Part shown: positions 50,201 to 60,197 of the stretch, in pieces
How positions within the stretch are numbered: the first letter of the stretch is position 1
Layout of the letters: every line of letters begins with the position of its first letter
Assembly (NCBI RefSeq): GCF_030463565.1
Contig: NC_134643.1
Coordinates: 79,109,721-79,173,720 of the forward strand
Source of the DNA: Pelecanus crispus
Lineage: Eukaryota; Chordata; Aves; Pelecaniformes; Pelecanidae
Direction of reading: 5' to 3'
DNA length: 64,000 nucleotides
The notes under the pieces: model-generated
Told to the model about the DNA's origin: nothing
What the model saw: the letters and a program-made list of their open reading frames with translations, nothing else
Database searches by the model: none
Position numbers and translations under genes: made by a program

Positions 50201-53200
50201 ACTATGTTTGGGGCTGGTTTGAAATCTTCCAGTACAACAGGTTTTCTTGGAAAATACCAGTGTTTGTAAAACTTACTTTTTTTTTTTTTTTAAAATGTTC
50301 CTAGAAGGCTTACAGTTTTGAAGACTACTTTTCGTGAGTGAGTTTTAGGTGTCAGGTGGAAATTCTGTGTGTGTTGGTCTGTGATAGGCAAACAGAGGAG
50401 CAGGTTAAGAGAGAGACACTGCAGAGTCTTTACCCACCAGGGACCTGTTGCCTTCTGGTCTGACACCTCACGTGGGAAGTGGGAGTTCCAGCAGATACTT
50501 GATCTTTTATGCAAGGGTTGGCTGCTTCATTAGGGGGATTTGTCCCATGGCCACATGTCACCTGAGGTGTCAGTGAGTGAGGGTCGTACCACTGGTCTGA
50601 ACGGGGTAGAAATGGTCTTCAATATGGACTTTCTGTTTCGCACGTGAATATCTGAACTCTTAGGATATGAGTTGCAGGCAGGTGAGTCACTGTCTGAAAA
50701 GTGCAGCTGGCTGCGGTTTTGTCTCTGGGAAGAGCAAGGAAACTTGGGAAGCAGTAAGACATTGGGGTCAGGAAAAGAGCTTCCTGTGCAGTTCGCATTA
50801 CGTGGTCATTGCACGTTTCCCTTCTGTGTGCTGCTCTGACCAAAAAGGATGACCAATTCACTTGAATAAATAATCTGTAATGGAACCAAGGGTAACAAAC
50901 CAGTCTAATAGCTTCCAAAGTTAGGGTTTGATCATGAGATGAAAGTACGTTGTGTAAAAGTTGTGGTCAGGCAGTGGTGCGGAGCCAGCTCGGCACTGGT
51001 TGAATGCAAAGGAAAGCACCGTATCCAGAAACCCATGATTAGCGTCACGGCAGCTGCTGCTTTCTGTGGGGTGGGATTCAGCTTTGCAGTCAGAAATAAC
51101 TAGAGCTAAAATTAAGTAGCGTTTACCATCTGTTTTTGTAACAGGGAGAGGCTTGCGGTCAATTTTTTAATAACAAGGCAGTGAATGGTAAAGACTAAGA
51201 GGTGAACTGTGCTGCTGTTGATATCTTCAAATTACACTACAATTATTAAGAGTGAAGGTAGAAAAGATCGAATTGTTGACATCAGCTTGTTCTTTCTTAT
51301 AAAAAGGAGAAAGCAGGGACTTTTCTTCTTTTTATAGTGTTCCTGCTGACTTTAAAGGCCATTTTCTGACTTGTGAGAAATCCTTGACAGCTCTGGTGGC
51401 GCTTCCAACTTTCTGCAGCTAATTGCTTCTGTTCTGTGCAGTTTGCGTGTAATCCCATGCACCGAGACAGCCTGCCTAGCTTACAGATGTCGTGCTGTAT
51501 AGCATGTGTGTATACGATCCGCTCATTACATTAATTTGTTTGAAAGGCCAGCACAGCTTCCAATGTGACTAAATCACGTTGACTGCTGACACTGCCAGGA
51601 GATTGTTAAAACATCGGAGGTCTGCCAGGAACCCTTGCTGCTTTCCTGGGGACTGGTAGAGAAGTGACCTTTTATTCATGAATTTAGATTTCTGGTTTAG
51701 GAAAATACTTGGGGGTTTTGCTGAATGCCTTGGCCACTTGCCCGTCCCTTGTTACATTTGGATTTTGCTAGTGCTGGCTGAAGTGATTCGGAGGACTAGT
51801 GCTGCCTGTTAATTGAGGATCTGCTCAGAGAGGGGATCTCCAGCCAGAAGAGAGGGAGGCTATAGCAGACATCTGGGAGAAGTTGTGGCTAATTCTGCCA
51901 GATACCTTTCCAAGGCATCATCTTTCTGTGCCTGTAGTTACACCTGACTTGTCCTGTGTAAGTTCACAGCTGAGTCATTTAGACCATTGGCCAGTTTTAT
52001 GTTAAGGCTGTAACCATTTCGCAGAGTCTGCATTGTGGGTCAAGGTGGGAGGCGAACTCTTTCTGTGGGCAGGAGAGCATTCCCTGGATGCTGGGGCTGC
52101 TCGTATGAGTTCTGCTGGGATGTCTGAGGGAGACCTCTGCCCTGTCCTGGTGGGGCGTGGCGTGCCAGAGGGAGCAAACAAACTAGCCCAGGGTAACAGA
52201 TAGATGAAAGGTTCTGCTGGGGACCAGCCAGGACTAAGTGATGCTACTCCAGCCTGTACTCAATTTCCTGCCCTTTCCTGTCTTCCCCTACTGCAGGTTT
52301 CCTCTGACCGATCTATGAAATGAAATGATCAGGCTTTAGAGAACGAGGTTTTACACAGATCTCAGAGAGAGCAAAGAACTATGCCAACACAAGAGGGGAA
52401 GATGTTTCCTGTGGAGAAGGGAAGGAGAAAAGAAGGGGACCTGTGAATGGGCAGGTGGAGAGCAGCCTAGGAGCAGTTAATACCTCATGTGGGACCTGCC
52501 GTGACTATAACTGTTGTGCAAGCGCAGCTCTGCTCTAGCAGTAAAATGCCCTCTTGCATGGATGGCTCGTTCGATGTAAGGATCTGGTATAAATCTTGCA
52601 GCAAAGCCACTGTTGCTGATACAAAGTTGAGGAGGTTGACATTTGCCAATTGATTAATATCCATAATCTTTTACAGTACCTTTGGGGTTGTGAAAGCATG
52701 GGCTGAAAGCCGTTCTTTGTTGTAAATTTGCATTAAAACACCTATTGAGTTCTTGTCAGAAATGTACCTGTTGGCCCATCCTGACTATTATTTTAACTGT
52801 GTCCACTTGCTCATGTGTGGGTTCTCTGTTTTTTCCCGGCGTTGTGGCTCGGTTTCCTTTTCCTGCTTCTGTTTCTTTGCTCAACAGTGATAAGTGAATA
52901 CTGGGGGCAGCGAGCAGGGAAAAAGTCCTCAGCATTTGTTCAAGTGCAGCGTGAAAGGGTTCTGGAGTGCAGCTGGTGCTGGGAATACCCTGGCAAATTT
53001 ATGTCCCTGGGCGCAACTGCTTCTCTGCATGCTGGCTGATGCTCTGGGAACCTGTGTGTTCCTGGGGCAAGCTGTCGCAGTGGGGAACCCGACTGTGCTT
53101 TGGGCAGAGGGTGGAGATGACTTTCTCAGGAAGCTCTTTGCAGAGAAAATGCCATCTTTGAGGTGCCTGCTCTGAGGCGGCCAGCGGCAGGCCAAGGGAG

Positions 53201-56200
53201 GCGCTTGGATATCTGCAGGAGCGGCAAGGATAGGGAGCGACTCCTGGCTGGGAGTCCATGGCCGCGTGCTGCGTCCTCCTTCCCAGCCCCCCTCCACCTA
53301 GCAGCTGGGAGGCTATCTTAGTGCCTCCTCCTGTGTCACCATGCCCGAATTAACGTAGGTTTGGCAGTCCCGAGGTGGCAGCGCCTTATCCAGTTGCAGC
53401 CGCTCCTTCAGCGTTCAGACAGCCCATGCAGTTCATCTGCAAGCTGTGTGTGCTGCCGGGGCAGGGATGGCAGGGCTCCTGTGTAAGAGGCGCAAAAAAG
53501 GAGGTAGGAAACATTATGTTTGTAGCAAGAACCTCTTCCTAAGCTGTCTGCCTAGGACGTGGTGTACGAGCTGTCTGTACACAGGGCTCTTCCTGGGCAG
53601 CAGGCTTTGGGAAGCTTTCTGCTGACATAGCCGTGCTTTGCCGGTAGCGGTAGGAGGGGATGTTTTGGTCCTGTGGGATCTGGCCCAGCTGCCCTGGATC
53701 TGAAGGCAAGCGTAAGGGTTTTATGTGTCTCTTCGTGTCATGAGGGATGGGGGCTTGATACACAAATTCATATTAATGTTTTCTTTCAGTTTAGTAAATT
53801 GCTCGGAAGCAAGGTATTTTTGTTAGGAAGGGTGGAGATAATTTTTATTTAAAAAAAAAATAGCAAGTGTATCATCTTAATTGAACTTTTGGGAATAAAA
53901 CTAGTTTATCTGCATTTAAAAAATTATTCTGGCTTGAAATGTATGCAGCATTTTGTTTATATGGCATACACTGAAGACAGTACCATGTATTCACTGCCCA
54001 GAGGAACTTAGCACCTCTCTTCTGCATTTGCTGGGCATTTAGGAACAGCGATGCCCTGACCTTTTTGAACGCTTGGCATTCCCAGAATGACAGCAATGCT
54101 ATTATAATGAAAAGAGAGTTACATCTAGAAAGAAGGCTGGTACTTCCAAAAGGAGTCCGATTTAAGTGGAATTTGGGCATTTATCATCCTACCAGGGTTT
54201 TAAAAATCTTGCTTGTAATGTCCAGTTTCCACACGGTTTTTCTTGTGCCTCCTGGTGGTTGTATTCCTATTGGCATCACAATGTAGGAGCTGCTCAGGTG
54301 AGAAAGCTCTAGCTGGGCATAATGCAAACAGGGCTGGGTAAGATGTGCTGTTAGAGCTGTTTTGGTCTGGTGCATGAGGCCTCTTAGTTCCCTGACTTTC
54401 GTTTGGAGAGTTTTCGAAGAAAATGAGAATGAGTGCAGAAAAGGGGTAATTAAGAGTTTCTTTAATAACGACATTTATTCAGGAGGTTAAATCTCAGCCT
54501 GCAGGTATTGTATTCTGTTTGCAGTTGAGAATGCTGTTGTCTTCCCTTGCCTTTGCAGAAGATACACAATACAGAAAGCAAGCCGTGCTTACTGCTGGCA
54601 GCCCCCCTTCCTCCAGCCTTTGTGCTGTGTTAGCTCTAACCAGCTGCTCTAACATAGTTCGTAAGTCATAAAGTCTCAAAATGAGAGACTGGTGTTTGTT
54701 GCTTGCAGAACATAAGAACAGCATTTCATAATTGAGGATTTTAGTCATGTTCAGTATCATGCTGTGAGCCAGAATTAATTAATGTCTTGGAATGACAATT
54801 AAGAAATGTGGTAACTTGTTTTAAGCACCTGTTTCAAGTATCCGTGAGAGAAGGAGTGGGGATTGTAGTGTATTCTTCTTCCCTGTCCTCCTCTGGGGCA
54901 GTAGGATCTCTGTGTTTTCCCCTTCTATCAAGCAGGAAAAAAGCAAGTACTGATGCAGGATTTTGTAACCTTTGCAGACTGCATGCAAATGATTAGCCTG
55001 TGGTTTGATTTTCCAATTGGAAAGGGGAATAATGACTGTTCTTGAAGGAAGTGCTTGTTGGGATACTGTGGCTATTAACTAACTGTTCCTCCTTTTCTTT
55101 CCCCAGAAAAGTTTGTCTAGCAGACTTTGTTTATTTGGAAGTCCTTGGTTTTACCTGAAAAGTGTATGGGACTTGGACCTCTCCCAAAGGACACTGCAAT
55201 ATCACAAATCATGCTGCCACAAACTGTCTTAGCCCATGCTAACACAGAACTGTCACTGAGTAGATGGGGCTGTTACAGTGTCTTTGTATCTCCTATTTCA
55301 AATGCATGTATTTCTATAGCTTGGCGTATAATAAATAATTGGTATCTGAGTTTAGGGGCAGATGTGCCTTGGAGAGTATAGAAGTGTTGTAGCATTGCTA
55401 GTGCTTTTCTTACTTCTCCTCAAGTTCATTTCCTCCCACATGGCAGGACGTAGGCAAGTATTTTAATATCCATTTTATTGATGAAGGGTACTTTACTGAC
55501 TTTCCCAAATGCGAGTTGTAGGTTTGGGACAAGAGATTGAAATCACAAATTCCAGATTTTTGTTCACCAGATCATGCTACATCTATTTTTAGCCAGTGCC
55601 AATGCTAGAATTAAATACATTTTCATCTTTATTTGGTAGGTCTCTCTGGGATTCTCTGAGGGTTTTAATAAGGCCAGTAGCAAGCTGCAGTTCGTGGTGT
55701 TCTGCGGCTGGAAAAGGTGGTGATAAGTGGTGGTCATGCTGTCAGAAAAGCAGTTTTTGCAGTTTGCTGTCTGCTCTAGATCTGGGCTGTCCTGCAGGCA
55801 AAGCTCACACCCCTTCCTGCTGGAGAAACAAGCACTCTGAGGTTGCTCTTACCACAGAATTGGGTTTCTTGCAAAATATTTTCAGTCAGTTGTGTGGTGG
55901 CTCAGTTTAATGAGAAGCTATAAAAGGATGTTACTTTGATTTTATTTTCCACTGCGACTGCAGTTCTTAATTCCATAAACTGTGGGCCTGTTTTGAAATG
56001 GATCTACCAGATCTTTTCTCTTACTATGAATACCCTCTTCAGCCCCTACATATCTGCAAACTTTGCATTTATTACAGTCTTTATTTCTGTTTTTTCCCTC
56101 TGTTCAGTGAGTGACCTCCAAGAAGAAGGTAAAAATGCTATCAATGCACCAATGAACCCAAGTGCCGTGGACATCCATCCAGAAGACACGCTATTAGGTA

Positions 56201-59106
56201 AAGTATTCGTGCTACAGACCTTGACTAAGCAATTATTAATGAAGATGGCCACTGTGAGCCCCATATCCATTGCTCTACTGTTGACTGTAGATTGGTCAGT
56301 TGAAACTGAGAGAATTGGGCACGAGAATTGAGAACTGTTGCATGTCGCATGTAGACTAGAAATTAGAAGGGCTAAAATGGACTTTAAAGAGCAGTGCCAG
56401 CTGTGCAGATACACTTAAAGTAGACAGTTTATGGGAAAATTGACTTGTTCAATGAATTGACAGAGAACATGAGTTCTGTGATCATCCTGAAAGTACATAG
56501 AAAGTTGAGGTTTGCAAAGAATTAGATGGAAAATGCTGCTGAATTTGTCTGCTTAAGGTTTACTTCAGTTCCATTAACCTATTGGCCCTGTGCATCTCAG
56601 ACATCCTTCTTTGGTAAGGAAATGGTATTTTCTCTCTATATATAGATGGGGAACTGAAGTGCCAAAGGACCAACCCACAGAAAGCCTGTAGCAGAAGTGT
56701 GTGTCGTGGTTCCTATGGAACCCTTAGACTGCCTTGTCTCAACGTACATACTACACTGTTGTTAACTAGTGGATGCCATGTTCCTCCTTGGGTTACTGCT
56801 GCCACTTTGCAAGTGACAGTACAGCATGGTGGGACCTGATACTGAATGAACAGATGAGCATTTACGCTGCTGAAAATAGTAATTAAATGTGATTAGGGTA
56901 GAAGTATGTAAAACAAGCAATGCTTTATAGAAAGAAGGTAAATATTCAAATTCCTGTTCTCTCCATTCCCCCCTCCCCAAGTCCCTACAAGAGCAACAGC
57001 ATAATTTAACAGCAAAAAGTGTTTAAAACTTGTTGGAATAAAACACTTTGTTCTTTCTTGGCCATATGTCTCTTAGTTTACGGAATTAGCTGCAGCAAGC
57101 TGTCATGGAGACAAATAATAAAACAGTAAATTAAAAACAAAAACGTGTTAGTCATTTAGATTTTCTGATTAGAAGTGTAGTAGGAAATGCAAAGTATGTT
57201 CTTCTGAGACATGGGCAAAGTGTTGATTGCTCTCTCTATATGTATGGATCAGGAGTGTCTCCAGTGATTTCTTCTGTGTACCGCTAAAGGTGTGTATAAC
57301 TTTAGAAGATGCAGGACCACTCCTGAAGGCCTGCCATGCAAAGACATGACCACTGGTGAACCTTACGCCAAGTGCTGTGGTGAATCGTATACCATTATGG
57401 GTCAAACCTTGTTCAGGGTTTCAGTTAGCAGTATTTTGGGTGTGTAGTGGGTGTCATTTCCGTACGACTAGACTGCCTGATTCATCGTAGGCAGTAATGA
57501 GGAAGTAAAGGAACAGGGGGGAAAAAAGCAGCAAAAGAATTCATAGGTTTTCGTAGGTTTGTGGAAATTTTTCAAGTATGTTCAGATAGCAGGGTCTTAT
57601 GTTCTTAAGAAAGATAAGGGGCCCTGGAACTTATGAACCCAAATGTCTTGTGTCTAGGATGTGTGAGTGTCATGTTTCCCCTCTGGCAGCAGTGAAGTCT
57701 AGCGCTGCAGTAGGGAGTCACTGTAGGTTGGTCATTGTCAAGTTTTAAAGGGTTCCTCTATGCAGTGTGGCAATGGTCTGACCAATGGTCATGCCGAAAC
57801 CCCTCCTTTGTTGTCATGCTGGAAGGAATTGAGAAATCAATAGGAAAACAGGATTCCATATGGGCTGTCTAGACTCAGCTGAAGAGAAATCCTTGGAGTT
57901 TATAAATAATTATTTTAGCTGAAGAGATGTGGATCTCTTGCGTAGCTGTGACACTGTCACCCATCCTTGTGTTCCTGTTGTGTAGTAGCCAAGGTTTGGT
58001 CTCTACTGAAAGGAACAGATCTAACCTAGATCACAGCTACCACTTGGCTACTAAAGGAACTAAAATGAAGGGTGCAGGGAGAGGTCTGCTACTTGAAAGC
58101 AAGCACCAGAATTTAAAATACAAGACTTGCTCCAGCTGCTTCCTAAATACTGGTATCCATATCTACGGTAGCATATAAACTTGGATGTGATGCACGTGTC
58201 CATGTGTGCTGTTGCGAAGATAATTCTGCCAAAGGTTGATTGTTAGCCTTACTGAGCTCAAGTTGATTTTGCTACCTACATTTCGGTATCAAGTCATCCC
58301 TTCTAAAAATTAATCTTTGTATTCATGCCTCTTGTGGTTGTCCTGCTGGCCATTGGAGGACGTTTCTCACATCTCTTGATCTCCCAGCAACAGAAGAAAT
58401 AGAAGACTTTAGACCTGAGAAATCTATTTTGTGTTCTTCCCCCATGCACAAGTACAACTGATAGAAATTAGGGTAATTTTCATTCTTCAGCTTAACCAGA
58501 GGTTAAGCAATTCATGCACTCAGGGCTGCATGCATGACCAAGTTTCAGGGAACCAGAAAGCAGAGGCACAAGCTGTCAGCCCAAGTCTCAGCAGTTTCAC
58601 TGAGTGTAGTGCCATAAGCTTGCTGTACTCTTCAAGATGGTGTCATTTGGGACAGGTGTTTTCAAATAGAAATTAAATACAAATTGAGGAGAGGGAGAAA
58701 AGTAGCTGATCGCACTTTCTGGTATGCTAATGTTAACATGCCCCACAGGGTATAGAGGACAGTGATTTTCCTCAAGTATTCTGCATACAGCAGGGTCTGA
58801 GATGGGGAAGGTCAGTGGAAACAATTTTAGGGAAGTTAGGACTGTGTTATCTTTCTGTGTGTCTTTAAAAATGCCTAACACTTTGATCATCGGATATTCC
58901 CTTGCTAAGATGATGACAGGCACTGTCATTTCTTGATCAGCTGACAGGCCACTTCATGGTTAAGAATTGTTGCAGTATTTCAGCACTGTACATTTGAAGT
59001 GGATCTCACTAAAGTTTCCCATTTTACTTGGACAGAGGAGAATGAGGAACGCACTATGATTGATCCTAACTCAAAAGAAGACCCCAAGTTCAAAGAACTG
59101 ATCAAG
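32179..59106 (+). CDS. PARVB: PARVB, beta-parvin (affixin), 5' part
   Basis: Beta-parvin is a focal-adhesion adaptor. It binds ILK in the ILK-PINCH-parvin complex, links integrins to actin through two calponin-homology (CH) domains, and binds alpha-PIX and alpha-actinin. Three coding exons are present: 32179-32293, 56108-56197 and 59036-59106. They join in frame (phases 1, 1, 0) to 92 residues, ending just at the start of CH1 (PKFKELIK). Diagnostic stretches are the basic MKKDESFLGKLGGTLARKKK in exon 1, the VSDLQEEGKNAIN of exon 2, and ENEERTMIDPNSKEDP of exon 3. The family length is about 364 residues, so both CH domains lie beyond 64000. Intron 1 is 23,814 bp. The start chosen is the conserved parvin start MSAAPVRSP; the frame is open further upstream only because the island lacks stops. 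Confidence 0.95.
32366..32404 (+). repeat. (CCCGT)n pentanucleotide microsatellite
   Basis: About 7.5 units of TCCCG in PARVB intron 1, some 70 nt after the exon 1 donor. The C-rich strand could form an i-motif and the other a G-rich structure. Confidence 0.92.
32497..32530 (+). other. G-rich tract, G-quadruplex capable
   Basis: More than four runs of three or more G within 34 nt on the + strand, inside the CpG island. Structure formation is inferred from the motif only. Confidence 0.6.
32841..43789 (+). other. PARVB: PARVB intron 1, 5' portion
   Basis: About 11 kb with no recognised exon, RNA gene or repeat family. Short low-complexity runs occur, for example poly-A at 34970-34983 and a TG/TA run at about 36794-36811. 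Confidence 0.6.
43790..44777 (+). mobile_element. Old CR1 LINE 3' end with reverse-transcriptase remnant
   Basis: A translation of 43777-43974 reads LGCVLFNFFINDSEKVME and then QLVDDTKPG. This is the CR1 ORF2 reverse-transcriptase segment around the catalytic YADD/FADD box, here changed to LVDD. Downstream, in shifted frames, further pieces resemble the CR1 RT tail (QQCAIAVKKTSDILGAVL; LYSALLRSQLIRCVQFWAP). The DNA then follows the CR1 3' end to a decayed AATTATCCAATGATCTTA. Frameshifts and stops show it is dead. It lies in PARVB intron 1 in the sense orientation and is clearly older than the 26.6 kb copy. Confidence 0.9.
44778..46300 (+). other. PARVB: PARVB intron 1 segment
   Basis: No recognised feature; short poly-T at 44959-44967. 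Confidence 0.6.
46301..46447 (+). mobile_element. tRNA-Ile-derived SINE with CR1 tail (TguSINE1 type), copy 1
   Basis: The first 70 or so nt follow tRNA-Ile(AAU). Box A (CAGCTCAGTTGG, 46308-46319), the anticodon-arm sequence TGCTAATAATGCC and box B (GGTTCAATCCC, 46353-46363) are all present. The rest is a CR1-like tail (GGGCTCGATGATCTCTCAAG, CCCTTCCAACC) ending in ATTCTATG repeats. This composite structure is that of the passerine SINEs mobilised by CR1. Both internal pol III promoter boxes look intact. The tRNA part no longer closes an acceptor stem, so this is not a tRNA gene. Confidence 0.92.
48381..48406 (+). repeat. Poly-T tract (T8-GG-T16)
   Basis: Low-complexity run in PARVB intron 1. 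Confidence 0.85.
50277..50292 (+). repeat. Poly-T tract, 16 T
   Basis: Low-complexity homopolymer in PARVB intron 1. Confidence 0.85.
53467..53503 (+). CDS. PARVB: Candidate alternative first exon of PARVB
   Basis: An ATG with G at -3 and G at +4 opens 12 codons (MAGLLCKRRKKG) and one base, then a good donor AG|GTAGGA. The phase (1) is exactly that needed to join exon 2 and give GVSDLQEEG. The basic cluster CKRRKK stands where canonical exon 1 has ARKKKAKE. It lies 2.6 kb before exon 2 in a locally GC-rich stretch. PARVB is known to have alternative N-termini in mammals. This reading rests on phase, donor and composition only; chance is a real alternative. Confidence 0.35.
53504..56107 (+). 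other. PARVB: PARVB intron 1, 3' portion
   Basis: AT-rich unique-looking sequence that ends in the pyrimidine-rich acceptor TTTTCCCTCTGTTCAG before exon 2. No other feature seen. Confidence 0.65.
56108..56197 (+). CDS. PARVB: PARVB coding exon 2
   Basis: Acceptor TGTTCAG, donor GTAAAG, 90 nt, phase 1 at both ends. It encodes VSDLQEEGKNAINAPMNPSA and DIHPEDTLL, the linker between the basic N-terminus and CH1. The conserved residues leave no doubt of frame. Confidence 0.96.
56198..59035 (+). other. PARVB: PARVB intron 2
   Basis: A 2838-bp intron with no recognised repeat or RNA gene. It ends in ACTTGGACAG. Confidence 0.8.
59036..59106 (+). CDS. PARVB: PARVB coding exon 3
   Basis: Acceptor GGACAG, donor GTAGGA, 71 nt. 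It encodes ENEERTMIDPNSKEDPKFKE and LIK, reaching the first residues of CH1. Ends in phase 0; the next exon should begin with VLLDW-like residues and is not in the window. Confidence 0.96.
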
Positions 59107-60055
59107 GTAGGAAATCACTATTTTGTCCTTCTTCAAATCTTTAACTAGTGAGCTGGAGTCATTTACAAGCTGGTTACTAAGAACACAGTTGAGGAATAGC
59201 AACTTGTTACTGAGGTATGTCTGTGAAAACTGAGGTCATCAACAAGGTAAGGCTAAAAGCAACGAGAGAAACAAAAAAACGCTGAATGTCAGAGTGCTTG
59301 TGGGATTTACAGAGTAAAGCTCCATTGTCCATTTATATCCTTGTGATCAGTGCTTAGCTTGAATCTACCTGCAGTCACTGCACATAAACCTAGGTTCCTT
59401 CTGTTTATGAGAACAGGCAAGGAACTTTGGAAAGCATTAGTGAGATTTCAGGAGAAGAAAGAACAGGACTGAAATGAGCAAGGGCGTGGTAGGGGACAGC
59501 GAGGAGATCTCTGGTGCTATAGGAAAGCTGGAACTGAGATTCTTCTTGCCCTGTATTCTGTTGGCTTTTTTCAAAGAAAAGTCCTCAGTTTACCTATGTG
59601 CTAGAGCAGGGTCCAGATTTTCCTGAATCTGTATAATCACTGGAGACACCTGCCCAAGGTGTTGATAATGGTGTTCCCGGCTGTGCTGATGTGAAGTGTG
59701 GCTTCCTGCCTCAACAGTGCTCGTAGTTTCTGCCAGGCATGATGGAGGATTTGATCTTGAGGGACTAATGTTTAGGAGAACCTTTTCTATGCAGGAAGTT
59801 GAGGTTAACATAACAAAAGCTTGAGCAGGAAGAGAAGGGATGGCAGTTCTGAACAAATGCGATCTCTTTCCAAAAAGCATTTGTGCTTGTGTTATGCTTC
59901 CCGCTTACTTCCTCTTTATTATTTTAAAAAAATATTTTTGTTAGAAACAACAGTGCAGCTGTAGGTGTGTCTGAAAACTTTGGATAGTGTATACCATCTC
60001 CAGACAGGGGGTTGATCTGTGGCATATTCCTTTCAGGAAACCTTGTGTGCCCTGG
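59107..60055 (+). other. PARVB: PARVB intron 3, start
   Basis: No recognised feature before the SINE. Confidence 0.7.
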
Positions 60056-60197
60056 CTGCACACATTAGCTCAGTTGGTTAGAGCATGGTGCTAATAACAC
60101 CAAGTTCACAGGTTCAATCCCTGCTTACTGCAGGGGGGTTGGGCTCGATGATCTCTCAAGGTCCCTTCCAACCTAAAGCATTCTATGATTCTATGAT
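60056..60197 (+). mobile_element. tRNA-Ile-derived SINE with CR1 tail (TguSINE1 type), copy 2
   Basis: Same structure and orientation as the copy at 46301. Box A TAGCTCAGTTGG is at 60066-60077, then TGGTGCTAATAACACC, and box B GGTTCAATCCC at 60111-60121. The CR1-like tail ends in TTCTATGATTCTATGAT. Over box A and the anticodon arm this copy is closer to a true tRNA-Ile(AAU) than copy 1. It lies in PARVB intron 3. Confidence 0.93.

Larger units (their letters stand above)
46448..53466 (+). other. PARVB: PARVB intron 1, middle portion
   Basis: No recognised exon or repeat family. Poly-T tracts at 48381-48406 and 50277-50292. A stretch near 49970-50110 has clustered TCF/LEF- and homeodomain-like sites. 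The 53150-53500 part is locally GC-rich and precedes a candidate alternative first exon. Confidence 0.6.
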
